Positions 1 to 6,219 of a DNA stretch of 6,472 bases are shown in pieces. Both the position numbers and the translations under genes were made by a program. This stretch comes from Bacteroidota bacterium (lineage in GTDB: Bacteria > Bacteroidota > Bacteroidia > Chitinophagales > LD1): assembly GCA_028288545.1 (NCBI GenBank), contig JAQBNQ010000063.1:1-6472 (forward strand). The letters run 5' to 3'. The stretch's first letter is position 1. Each line of letters starts with the position of its first letter. The notes under the pieces are model-generated. The model was not told the DNA's origin. It saw nothing but the letters and a program-made list of their open reading frames with translations, and searched no databases.

Positions 1-985
1 AAGTAAGCATCTGCTTAACATCCATAAACTTGCCCCAGTTAAACGAAGGCGAACAGTTGTAAGCCAGCATTTTGCCCGGATACTTTGCATGGATACCCGC
101 AGCAAATTCACGTGCTAAACCCAAATCAGGGTTTCCGGTTTCCATCCATATAAGGTCGCAATATGGTGCGTAGCTTAAGCCGCGGTCAATACACTGCTCA
201 AGGCCGTTATTTACGTAGTAGAAGCCTTCGTTGGTGCGTTTTCCGGTTAAAAAACGGGTGTCTCTCTCATCAATATCTGTAGTAATAAGGTTTGCAGCCT
301 CAGCATCCGTACGGGCAATTACCAGGGTGGATGTTCCGCAAACGTCAGCCGCCAAACGGGCAGCTATCAGTTTGTTGATGGCCTCTTGTGTGGGAACCAA
401 AACCTTGCCACCTAAGTGACCGCATTTTTTGGCAGACGACAATTGGTCTTCCCAATGCACACCAGCCGCACCTGCTTCAATCATGCCTTTCATCAATTCA
501 AAGGCATTCAGGTTACCGCCAAATCCGGCTTCTGCATCGGCAACAATCGGCACCATCCAGTCGCGCTGTGGTTCGCCTTCCATATATTCAATCTGGTCTC
601 TTCTTAAAAGTGCATTGTTTATTCTTTTAACTACCGCCGGTACCGAGTTGGCAGGGTATAAAGATTGGTCAGGATACATTTCGCTGCCTAAGTTAGCATC
701 GGCCGCAACCTGCCAGCCCGAAAGGTAAATGGCTTTCATACCTGCTGTAACTTCCTGTATTGCCTGGTTACCGGTTAAAGCACCAAGGCCCGCCACCCAT
801 GGGTCGCTGTTTAAGCGTTTCCAAAGTTTGTCAGCGCCGTTTTTGGCTAAAGTGTATTCAACCGGCACAGAACCGCTGATATTCACAACTTCTTCAGCAG
901 TATAAGGACGAGTTACCCCTTTCCATCTTGAATTAGTTTCCCAATCAGTTCTAAGTGTCAGTGCCCTTTCTTGCTTTGTTGCCAT
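1..985 (-). CDS. aceA: Isocitrate lyase, N-terminal 328 residues (C-terminus beyond left edge)
   Basis: Cleaves isocitrate to glyoxylate and succinate, the first step of the glyoxylate shunt, in the cytoplasm. I translated the minus strand from the ATG at 985-983; the frame stays open to the window edge. The product matches the bacterial isocitrate lyase family throughout: the SGWQ substrate-binding motif (residues 89-92), the MYPDQSLYPANSVP block (103-116), the acidic metal-binding VADAEAGFGG segment (148-157), the catalytic signature KKCGH (186-190, catalytic Cys188), RTD (225-227) and the NCSPSFNW active-site block (310-317). The E. coli enzyme has about 434 residues, so roughly a quarter is missing here. 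The start is supported by an N-terminus that aligns with the family from its first residues. No Shine-Dalgarno site is present; the upstream sequence is A-rich, as is usual in Bacteroidota. It lies 74 bases downstream of aceB on the same strand and is probably in the same operon. No frameshift or missing active-site residue was seen in the visible part. Confidence 0.97.
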   Translation of the reverse strand, partial: MATKQERALTLRTDWETNSRWKGVTRPYTAEEVVNISGSVPVEYTLAKNGADKLWKRLNSDPWVAGLGALTGNQAIQEVTAGMKAIYLSGWQVAADANLGSEMYPDQSLYPANSVPAVVKRINNALLRRDQIEYMEGEPQRDWMVPIVADAEAGFGGNLNAFELMKGMIEAGAAGVHWEDQLSSAKKCGHLGGKVLVPTQEAINKLIAARLAADVCGTSTLVIARTDAEAANLITTDIDERDTRFLTGKRTNEGFYYVNNGLEQCIDRGLSYAPYCDLIWMETGNPDLGLAREFAAGIHAKYPGKMLAYNCSPSFNWGKFMDVKQMLT

Positions 986-999
986 TGTCTTTTTAGTAT

Positions 1000-1055
1000 T
1001 TAGTAGTTAGTAATTAGTAGTTAGTAAATAGTATTGAGATTTTAGTATTGAGATG
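1000..1055. repeat. Four-unit 14-bp tandem repeat between aceB and aceA
   Basis: Most of the 74-base gap between the aceB stop and the aceA start is built from 14-bp units. Units 1000-1013 and 1014-1027 are identical (TTAGTAGTTAGTAA). Units 1028-1041 and 1042-1055 form a second, related pair (ATAGTATTGAGATT and TTAGTATTGAGATG) that shares the 12-mer TAGTATTGAGAT at 1029-1040 and 1043-1054. The array carries many in-frame stop triplets and no start codon that would encode a peptide. It has no strong hairpin, so it is not an obvious terminator. It would be transcribed into the aceB-aceA spacer of the mRNA. Its function is unknown; replication slippage, a protein-binding array or a neutral intergenic repeat are all possible. 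Confidence 0.85.
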
Positions 1056-1059
1056 TTTT

Positions 1060-2658
1060 TTAGTCAATTTCGTTGTAAGCGGGCAGGGTTAAAAAATCAA
1101 GGTAATCGCCTTGTTGTACCAGTTTGTCAAATATCTCAACGGCGCGTTTCATGGTTGGGCTGTTGTAAGCAGCTTCGCCCACGTAGGCCTTTATGCTTTC
1201 CAGTTCGCCTGGTAGTATCTCTTTAAAAAGGGCGTAGGTAACGGTGCGGCCGTCATCCAGTTTGCTGCCCTTGTTTATCCATTGCCAAACCTGGGTACGT
1301 GATATTTCTGCCGTAGCGGCATCTTCCATCAGGTTATGAATAGCGGCTGCTCCAACTCCGCGTAACCAGCTTTCAACATAAAGTATTCCCACGTTAATAT
1401 TCATCCTTAAACCGGTTTCGCTGATGGTGCCATCGGGTGGGGTAAGCAGGTCTTTTGCGGTGTAAACTTCACCTTCTCTTTTAACATGGTAATTGTTGGG
1501 GGTTTTCATGGCCTCGTCAAAAATATCCATGGCCAATTGAACCAATCCCGGGTGAGCCACCCAGGTACCATCGTGCCCGTTATTTACCTCCCTAACCTTG
1601 TCTTGTCTAACCTTATCTATCGCTGCATTGTTAGCGGCTTCGTTATTTTTAATGGGAATAAAAGCACTCATTCCGCCCATGGCATGAACCTGTCTTTTAT
1701 GACAAGTCTGAATCACCAACTTGGAATAGCTGGCCATAAAAGGAACTGCCATTGTTACCTGTGCACGGTCGGGCAAAACGTAGCCCTCAAGATTTCTTAG
1801 CTTTTTAATGTACGAGAAAATGTAGTCCCAACGGCCGCAGTTAAGGCCGGCCATGTGTTCTTTTAACTCATGTATAATCTCGTGCAGTTCAAAGGTAGCC
1901 AGTATGGTTTCAATCAATACGGTGGCCTTAATGGTTCCTTGTTTAACGCCTAGTTCGTTCTGGGCAAATACAAAAACATCGTTCCATAAACGGGCTTCAA
2001 GGTGACTCTCCATCTTAGGCAGATAAAAGTATGGCCCTGAGCCATTTATGGCAAGTTGTTTAAAGTTATGAAAGAAGTATAAGCCGAAGTCGAATAATGA
2101 GCCGCTCATCACCTCTCCATCTACTTTAACGTGCTTTTCGGGTAAGTGCCAGCCACGTGGACGAACCAGCAAAACCGCAGTTTTTTCGTTCAGTTTATAC
2201 GACTTACCATTATCCGGGTTGACGTAGGAAATGGTCTTATTAATAGCATCGCGAAGGTTAATGTGGCCTTCAATATTGTTGCTCCAGGTAGGTGAGTTTG
2301 AATCTTCAAAGTCTGCCATAAAGACCTTTGCGCCGGAGTTAAGGGCGTTGATGATCATCTTCCTATCCACCGGTCCTGTTATCTCTACTCGTCTATCCTG
2401 CAGGTCGGCAGGTATGGGGGCAGCTACCCAATCACCTTCTCTTATCTCTTTGGTTTCGGGCAAAAAATCGGGTAGTTGGCCGGCATCTATTTTCTTTTGG
2501 CGCACATCGCGGTCAGCCAGTAATTCCTGGCGGGTCTTGTTAAATTTCCTTTGCAGTTTAACCACAAATTCCAACGCAGCCGGTGTTAGTATTTCTGCAT
2601 AGGCCTCTGTTAAAGGAGCATTTATTTCTAAACCTTGAATAGTATGGGCTGCGGCCAT
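1060..2658 (-). CDS. aceB: Malate synthase A
   Basis: Condenses glyoxylate with acetyl-CoA to give malate and CoA, the second step of the glyoxylate shunt, in the cytoplasm. The 532-residue product is almost the same length as E. coli AceB (533) and aligns along its whole length. Visible family landmarks are IPADLQDRRVEITGPVDRKM (82-101), the KVFMADFEDS segment (111-120), the catalytic Arg in RPRGWHLPEKHV (Arg168), the Mg2+ ligands Glu250 in the LIET motif and Asp278 in the signature GLNCGRWDYI (271-280), NNGHDGTWVAHPG (359-371) and the proposed catalytic base Asp446 in LMEDAATAEISR (443-454). The C-terminus ends in the family-typical DFLTLPAYN. This is the short A isoform, not the ~720-residue G isoform. 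No Shine-Dalgarno site precedes the ATG. It is the first gene of the probable aceB-aceA operon and is divergent from a RamB-like regulator, which suggests local control. No anomaly was seen. Confidence 0.98.
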   Translation of the reverse strand: MAAAHTIQGLEINAPLTEAYAEILTPAALEFVVKLQRKFNKTRQELLADRDVRQKKIDAGQLPDFLPETKEIREGDWVAAPIPADLQDRRVEITGPVDRKMIINALNSGAKVFMADFEDSNSPTWSNNIEGHINLRDAINKTISYVNPDNGKSYKLNEKTAVLLVRPRGWHLPEKHVKVDGEVMSGSLFDFGLYFFHNFKQLAINGSGPYFYLPKMESHLEARLWNDVFVFAQNELGVKQGTIKATVLIETILATFELHEIIHELKEHMAGLNCGRWDYIFSYIKKLRNLEGYVLPDRAQVTMAVPFMASYSKLVIQTCHKRQVHAMGGMSAFIPIKNNEAANNAAIDKVRQDKVREVNNGHDGTWVAHPGLVQLAMDIFDEAMKTPNNYHVKREGEVYTAKDLLTPPDGTISETGLRMNINVGILYVESWLRGVGAAAIHNLMEDAATAEISRTQVWQWINKGSKLDDGRTVTYALFKEILPGELESIKAYVGEAAYNSPTMKRAVEIFDKLVQQGDYLDFLTLPAYNEID

Positions 2659-2672
2659 TGGAGAATTTTCCG

Positions 2673-2703
2673 CAAAAGTGGGAACAATTCTTTAAATATG
2701 CAA
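2673..2703 (-). promoter_or_regulatory. Candidate aceB promoter (Bacteroidota type)
   Basis: On the minus strand CACTTTTG (2680-2673) differs by one base from the Bacteroidota -7 consensus TAnnTTTG. A TTG at 2703-2701 lies 20 bases upstream of it, fitting the -33 element. The expected transcript start would be only about 8-10 bases before the aceB ATG at 2658, giving a very short leader. That makes the call weak, and the real start could lie further upstream. Confidence 0.25.
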
Positions 2704-2738
2704 GCGAATTTTCGCTATAATAAGATTTTCGCTTTTTG

Positions 2739-2746
2739 TATCTTTG
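2739..2746 (+). promoter_or_regulatory. Candidate -7 promoter box for the RamB-like regulator
   Basis: TATCTTTG matches the Bacteroidota primary sigma factor -7 consensus TAnnTTTG exactly. It sits about 64 bases before the regulator ATG, leaving a leader of roughly 55 bases. No convincing -33 TTTG is found at the usual distance, where the A/T-rich operator-like repeats lie instead. A TTCGCT copy begins on the base immediately after the box (2747-2752), a position where a bound repressor would block transcription, so autoregulation is plausible but unproven. Confidence 0.5.
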
Positions 2747-2809
2747 TTCGCTGTTTGATAAAACCGAAGCTTAAAGGTTCAAAATAAACAAGGTAGCAAC
2801 AACATTATT

Positions 2810-4300
2810 ATGGAAACAACCACAGAAGAAAATATCCGGATCATATTCGGATTGAAATTGAAGAAGTTAAGAAGTGACAGTAAACTTTCGCTGCAGGAAC
2901 TTTCTGCCAAGTCGGGAGTGTCAATTTCATACCTTAACGAAATTGAGAACGGCAAAAAATACCCCAAGCCCGATAAAATTACTGAATTGGCGAAGGCTTT
3001 GGATACCACTTACGATTCGCTGGTTTCGCTGAAGATAAACAAGAACCTGACCCCCGTAGTGCAGGTATTGAACCTAAAGATCATCAACGACTTTTTGTTC
3101 GACACCTTTGGCGTGGATAAAAGTTTGCTGATGAGTATGATGGCCAGTGCCCCAACCCGGCTATCGGCCCTTATTAACTCGGTGTTTGAAATTGCCCGCA
3201 ACTACAACCTGCAGGAGGAACACTTTTACTTTAGCTGCCTCCGCTCGTACCAGGAAATGAACGACAATTACTTTGACGACATTGAACAGGCGGTTGAAAG
3301 TTTCCGCACAGAATCAGGCATTGAACATCCCGAAAAGTTAACGGCCGACCAATACGCCCAGTTGCTAAAAGATAAATTTAACTACCGGTTAGAGTCAACC
3401 GACTTTTCTGATTATCCGAAACTGCGTGGTTTCCGCTCGGCCTTTGTTAAAGGCGAACATCCTACTTTGTTATATAACACGCGCTTAACCGAGCAGCAGA
3501 AGATTTTCCTTTTTGGTAAGGAATTGGGATTCGCTTACATGAAGATTGATAAGCGCCCATTAACTACATCGTGGTTAAGAGTTGACTCGTTTGACCATGT
3601 ATTGAACAATTTCAGATCCTCGTACTTTGCACAGGCGTTGCACGTAAACAAGGATTTGTTGAACAAAGACCTGGAAGCATTTTTTGCCAACACTACCTGG
3701 AAACCCGAAGGCATCATCGCTCTTTTAGAAAAATACAATGCCTCGCCCGAGATGCTTTTGCAAAGGGTATCGAACCTGTTGCCCAAGTATTTTGGCTTTA
3801 ACGAGTTGTACTTTATACGTTACAGCAGCAAGGAACCGGCCAAGCACCTAAAGGAGATATCGAAGGAGCTGCACCTTAGCCGCAACCAGGTTGACCTGGA
3901 ATATATCATCAGCGAGCAAAACTACCGCCGTTGGGTTACCAAATGTTTGGTACACCACCTGGATACCAAGCGCAGTGATGATGATAAGAGCACCCATGTT
4001 GACGCGGTAATAAGCACCAATGACGAAGGGGTGGAATACCTTACTATCTCCATTTTACGCCCAATGCCCGAGTTGAACAACAACGCCAACTCGGTAACCA
4101 TAGGCTTTGTATTAACCGATAGCGTTAAGAAGAAGATCAACTTTTTGAACGACCCTGCCCTTAATATTGAAAAGCTGGGACCTATGTCGGAATTACACTA
4201 CGAAACACCTATAGCTTTGCGCAAAATGCGCGAGGAAGAAGTAAGGCAAAGCGAATACGACCGCCTTGCCCGCGAATTACAACAACCGGCAGCAGTTTAA
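2810..4300 (+). CDS. XRE-type transcriptional regulator, RamB/ScfR-like, with degenerate IrrE-like domain
   Basis: Probable DNA-binding regulator of the neighbouring aceBA genes. Residues 12-72 form a classic Cro/C1-type helix-turn-helix (KLKKLRSDSKLSLQELSAKS, then VSISYLNEIENGKKYPKPDK). Residues about 190-340 resemble the IrrE/ImmA (DUF955) fold: HPTLLYN, LTEQQKIFLFGKELGFAYMK, SYFAQALHVN, and PEGIIALLEKYNASPEMLLQ followed by FGFNELYFIRY. The zinc-protease HExxH motif is replaced by KELGF (237-241), so metal-dependent protease activity is unlikely. Residues about 345-490 correspond in position to the C-terminal sensing domain of the short-chain-fatty-acyl regulators. Known members include Corynebacterium RamB and mycobacterial PrpR; RamB controls glyoxylate-shunt genes in corynebacteria and mycobacteria. 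Only two cysteines occur (143 and 379), so an Fe-S cluster of the PrpR type is not expected. The start is supported by the HTH beginning near residue 12; only a weak AAGGT (2790-2794) lies upstream. It is divergent from aceB. Family assignment is strong; the effector and the direction of control are unknown. Confidence 0.85.
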   Translation: METTTEENIRIIFGLKLKKLRSDSKLSLQELSAKSGVSISYLNEIENGKKYPKPDKITELAKALDTTYDSLVSLKINKNLTPVVQVLNLKIINDFLFDTFGVDKSLLMSMMASAPTRLSALINSVFEIARNYNLQEEHFYFSCLRSYQEMNDNYFDDIEQAVESFRTESGIEHPEKLTADQYAQLLKDKFNYRLESTDFSDYPKLRGFRSAFVKGEHPTLLYNTRLTEQQKIFLFGKELGFAYMKIDKRPLTTSWLRVDSFDHVLNNFRSSYFAQALHVNKDLLNKDLEAFFANTTWKPEGIIALLEKYNASPEMLLQRVSNLLPKYFGFNELYFIRYSSKEPAKHLKEISKELHLSRNQVDLEYIISEQNYRRWVTKCLVHHLDTKRSDDDKSTHVDAVISTNDEGVEYLTISILRPMPELNNNANSVTIGFVLTDSVKKKINFLNDPALNIEKLGPMSELHYETPIALRKMREEEVRQSEYDRLARELQQPAAV

Positions 4301-4302
4301 CA

Positions 4303-4317
4303 CGCAAAAGTTTTGCG
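4303..4317. other. Perfect 15-bp palindrome just after the regulator stop codon
   Basis: CGCAAAA-G-TTTTGCG begins two bases after the TAA of the regulator gene (4298-4300). The arms are 7 bp with a single central base. In RNA it could form only a short stem with an A/U loop, and no T-tract follows, so it is not a classical intrinsic terminator. As DNA it looks like a dimer-protein site. The 8-mer GCAAAAGT also occurs at 2672-2679 beside the aceB start. Role unknown. Confidence 0.5.
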
Positions 4318-4362
4318 GCCTTAGCAATACCCGGCTTACATTCTTAGGCTTATATCTTTATG

Positions 4363-4401
4363 TCAAATATGCAACTGTGTAATTTACAATGGCATATTTG
4401 A
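4363..4401. promoter_or_regulatory. Nested inverted repeat upstream of the histidine kinase gene
   Basis: TCAAATATGC (4363-4372) and GCATATTTGA (4392-4401) are perfect 10-bp inverted arms separated by 19 bases. Inside the spacer is a second dyad, TGTAA-T-TTACA (4378-4388), whose centre (4383) is one base from the centre of the outer arms (4382). The element ends 37 bases before the kinase ATG and overlaps a candidate promoter box. It could be an operator for a dimeric or tetrameric regulator, or an RNA hairpin if transcription starts upstream. No T-tract follows, so a terminator is unlikely. Confidence 0.55.
4393..4400 (+). promoter_or_regulatory. Candidate -7 box for the kinase operon
   Basis: CATATTTG differs by one base from TAnnTTTG and lies 38 bases upstream of the kinase ATG at 4439, giving a plausible leader of about 30 bases. 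No clear -33 TTTG is found at the usual spacing. The box lies inside the right arm of the inverted repeat at 4363-4401, so a protein bound there would occlude it. Confidence 0.25.
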
Positions 4402-4438
4402 ATAAGTGTTTCTTATATTTACCATAAGCAGAGGGCGT

Positions 4439-6196
4439 ATGAAATTTTCTTTTGAGCAGAAGCTGAGCTTATTGTTTGTAGTCATTTTTGCCGGCATAGT
4501 GACTATTGGCGTAATTATGTTAAAGAACAACAACGCCTTTAACAATACCAACTACCTGGTAAAACATACGCAACAGGTACTTGCAGAATCAGAGAAAGTG
4601 TACATGTATTTGCAGGAAATTGAATCGAGCGAAAGAGGTTATGTTATTACCGGCGACACCTCCTACCTTACCCGCTTTTACTCCGTTTTGCCGCAAGTTG
4701 CCACCCGTCTTAAAACCTTAAAGGCCTTAACGGCAGATAACCGGGAACAACAAACCCGAACAGATTCGCTTACAAGTTTTGCCGAAAAGAAAATTGCCTT
4801 TACCAGGCAAACCGTTGAGCTGGTTAGCGCAGGTAATAAAGAAGCCCTTGCCGGACAGATACCTGCAAAAACGGGCAAAAAACTGATGGACCAGGTGCGC
4901 CAACAGGTAGATAATATTGAGGCGGAAGAAAACGGGCTTTTAGCCATCCGTAAAACGGCCAACGAAAAAAGTATATCAGCACTTAACAGGTTAACGGCAG
5001 CCTTGTTTGCCGTACTGTTTTTAATATCGGCCGTTGCCTTCTTTATTATCCGCTATACCCTGCAAAAGCGAAAGAAACTGGAAGACGAAAACAAGCAGAC
5101 CAGCACCTTTTTAAACACCATATTGGAGAACATACCCAACATGATATTTGTGAAAGACGCCCGTAGCCTGAAGTTTGTGCGGTTTAACAAAGCAGGTGAA
5201 AAGCTGTTGGGCCAACCACGCGAAAACCTGATAGGGAAGAATGACTACGACTTTTTTCCGAAGGAGGAAGCTGACTTTTTTACGGCGAAGGATAACGAGG
5301 TATTAAACAATGGAGCCCTGATTGACATACCGGAGGAGCCCATACTCACCAAAAACGGCGAACGCTGGCTACACACCAAAAAGATACCCATAGTAGATGA
5401 AACAGGTAGCCCTATTTACCTGTTGGGCATATCGGAAGATATAACTGAAGAAAGAAAGCACTCTGAAGAAGTAAAACAACTTAATACCGAACTGCGCAAA
5501 ACGGTAAGCCAGCTTTTAATAGCAAATAAAGAAATGGAAGCCTTTACCTACTCTGTATCGCACGATTTGCGGGCACCTTTAAGAATTATAGATGGATTTG
5601 GCGAGATACTGATAAAGGACCTCGGCCCTAAACTGAATGATGAAGGCACCCATAATTTAAGGGTGATAGTGCAAAATGCCAAACACATGGGCCAGTTGAT
5701 AGATGATCTGCTCAACCTGTCGCGACTTGGCCGTACACAGCTAACAGTTAAACAGGTGGATATGAAAAGCCTGGTGGATGATGTTATTGCCGCACTAAAA
5801 ATAATAGACCATAAAAACGCTAAAGCGCAAATAAGCATTGAGCTGTTAAACCCGGCTGTTTGCGACTTAAGCCTGATAAGGCAGGTTTGGATAAACCTTA
5901 TATCCAATGCGCTTAAATACTCGCGCAACAAGGAAGAGCCTGTTATTCATATCGGTTGTGATACTGTAAATGGAAAAACGGTTTACTATATAAAAGATAA
6001 CGGCGTAGGATTTGATATGCAGTATTCGCACAAACTGTTTGGGGTTTTTCAAAGGCTGCATAAAATTTCGGAATTTGAAGGAACTGGTGTAGGCCTTGCA
6101 CTGGTAAACCGTATTGTTACAAAACACAATGGCCGGGTTTGGGCCGATGCTAAAATGGACGAAGGGGCCACTTTCTATTTTACCCTGAACGAATAA
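4439..6196 (+). CDS. CHASE3-PAS membrane sensor histidine kinase
   Basis: Inner-membrane sensor that autophosphorylates on histidine and passes the phosphate to a response regulator, probably the one 23 bases downstream. I place the start at the ATG at 4439 (585 residues). An in-frame GTG at 4406 would add 11 residues, but the ATG is preceded by AGAGGG at 4430-4435, a rare SD-like site here, and places a transmembrane helix at residues 10-28. Order of domains: TM1; periplasmic CHASE3 (about 30-180, with the QEIESSERGYVITGD core); TM2 (185-205); PAS (about 219-338, ending in GISEDITEER); a linker helix likely to be coiled coil (339-367); HisKA with H-box YSVSHDLRAPLR (phospho-acceptor His375); and HATPase_c with N-box WINLISNALKYS (Asn486, Asn490), G1 DNGVGF (520-525), the F-box KLFGVFQRLH (532-541) and G2 GTGVGL (548-553). 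The catalytic half resembles phytochrome-type kinases. All catalytic motifs are intact. The ligand is unknown. Confidence 0.93.
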   Translation: MKFSFEQKLSLLFVVIFAGIVTIGVIMLKNNNAFNNTNYLVKHTQQVLAESEKVYMYLQEIESSERGYVITGDTSYLTRFYSVLPQVATRLKTLKALTADNREQQTRTDSLTSFAEKKIAFTRQTVELVSAGNKEALAGQIPAKTGKKLMDQVRQQVDNIEAEENGLLAIRKTANEKSISALNRLTAALFAVLFLISAVAFFIIRYTLQKRKKLEDENKQTSTFLNTILENIPNMIFVKDARSLKFVRFNKAGEKLLGQPRENLIGKNDYDFFPKEEADFFTAKDNEVLNNGALIDIPEEPILTKNGERWLHTKKIPIVDETGSPIYLLGISEDITEERKHSEEVKQLNTELRKTVSQLLIANKEMEAFTYSVSHDLRAPLRIIDGFGEILIKDLGPKLNDEGTHNLRVIVQNAKHMGQLIDDLLNLSRLGRTQLTVKQVDMKSLVDDVIAALKIIDHKNAKAQISIELLNPAVCDLSLIRQVWINLISNALKYSRNKEEPVIHIGCDTVNGKTVYYIKDNGVGFDMQYSHKLFGVFQRLHKISEFEGTGVGLALVNRIVTKHNGRVWADAKMDEGATFYFTLNE

Positions 6197-6219
6197 AACC
6201 CCTGTTTATATTTGCCCCG

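Larger units (their letters stand above)
2661..2752. promoter_or_regulatory. Candidate operator cluster in the aceB / regulator divergent promoter
   Basis: The 151-bp region between the two start codons contains several copies of one short element. GAATTTTCCGC lies at 2663-2673, GAATTTTCGC at 2706-2715, GATTTTCGC at 2724-2732 and TGTTCGC at 2745-2751. The 9-mer ATTTTCGCT is repeated exactly at 2708-2716 and 2725-2733. The second copy is part of a palindrome, AGCGAA-TT-TTCGCT (2703-2716). TTCGCT start points are 17 and 19 bp apart, close to two helical turns. The cluster overlaps the candidate promoters of both genes. Binding by the adjacent HTH regulator is an inference from position; no binding site for this Bacteroidota protein is known to me. 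Confidence 0.45.

Noticed and set aside
231..728. Several short plus-strand open frames (62-99 aa)
   Set aside because: They lie antisense to the conserved isocitrate lyase coding sequence, overlap each other in different frames and show no recognisable protein family.
1486..2602. Plus-strand open frames of 104 and 123 aa
   Set aside because: Both are antisense to the full-length, family-conserved malate synthase and have the low-complexity Ser/Leu-rich look of shadow frames.
2716..2721. TATAAT on the plus strand as an E. coli-type -10 box
   Set aside because: No TTGACA-like partner lies 17 bases upstream, and the primary sigma factor of Bacteroidota prefers TAnnTTTG, which occurs just downstream at 2739-2746.
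2779..4140. Minus-strand open frames of 63-83 aa inside the regulator
   Set aside because: Antisense to a convincing 496-aa coding frame, with no conserved features; the hydrophobic stretches come from reverse-complemented charged codons.
4406..4438. GTG start for the histidine kinase at 4406
   Set aside because: The 11 extra residues are not needed for TM1, while the ATG at 4439 has an adjacent AGAGGG and a typical MKFSFEQKL-type N-terminus before the helix.
4678..6127. Minus-strand open frames of 86-127 aa inside the kinase
   Set aside because: They overlap intact CHASE3, HisKA and HATPase coding sequence and have no recognisable domain.
6193..6210. Possible terminator hairpin between kinase and response regulator (AAAC-CCCT-GTTT)
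   Set aside because: The stem is only about 4 bp and no T-tract follows, so read-through from kinase to response regulator is more likely.
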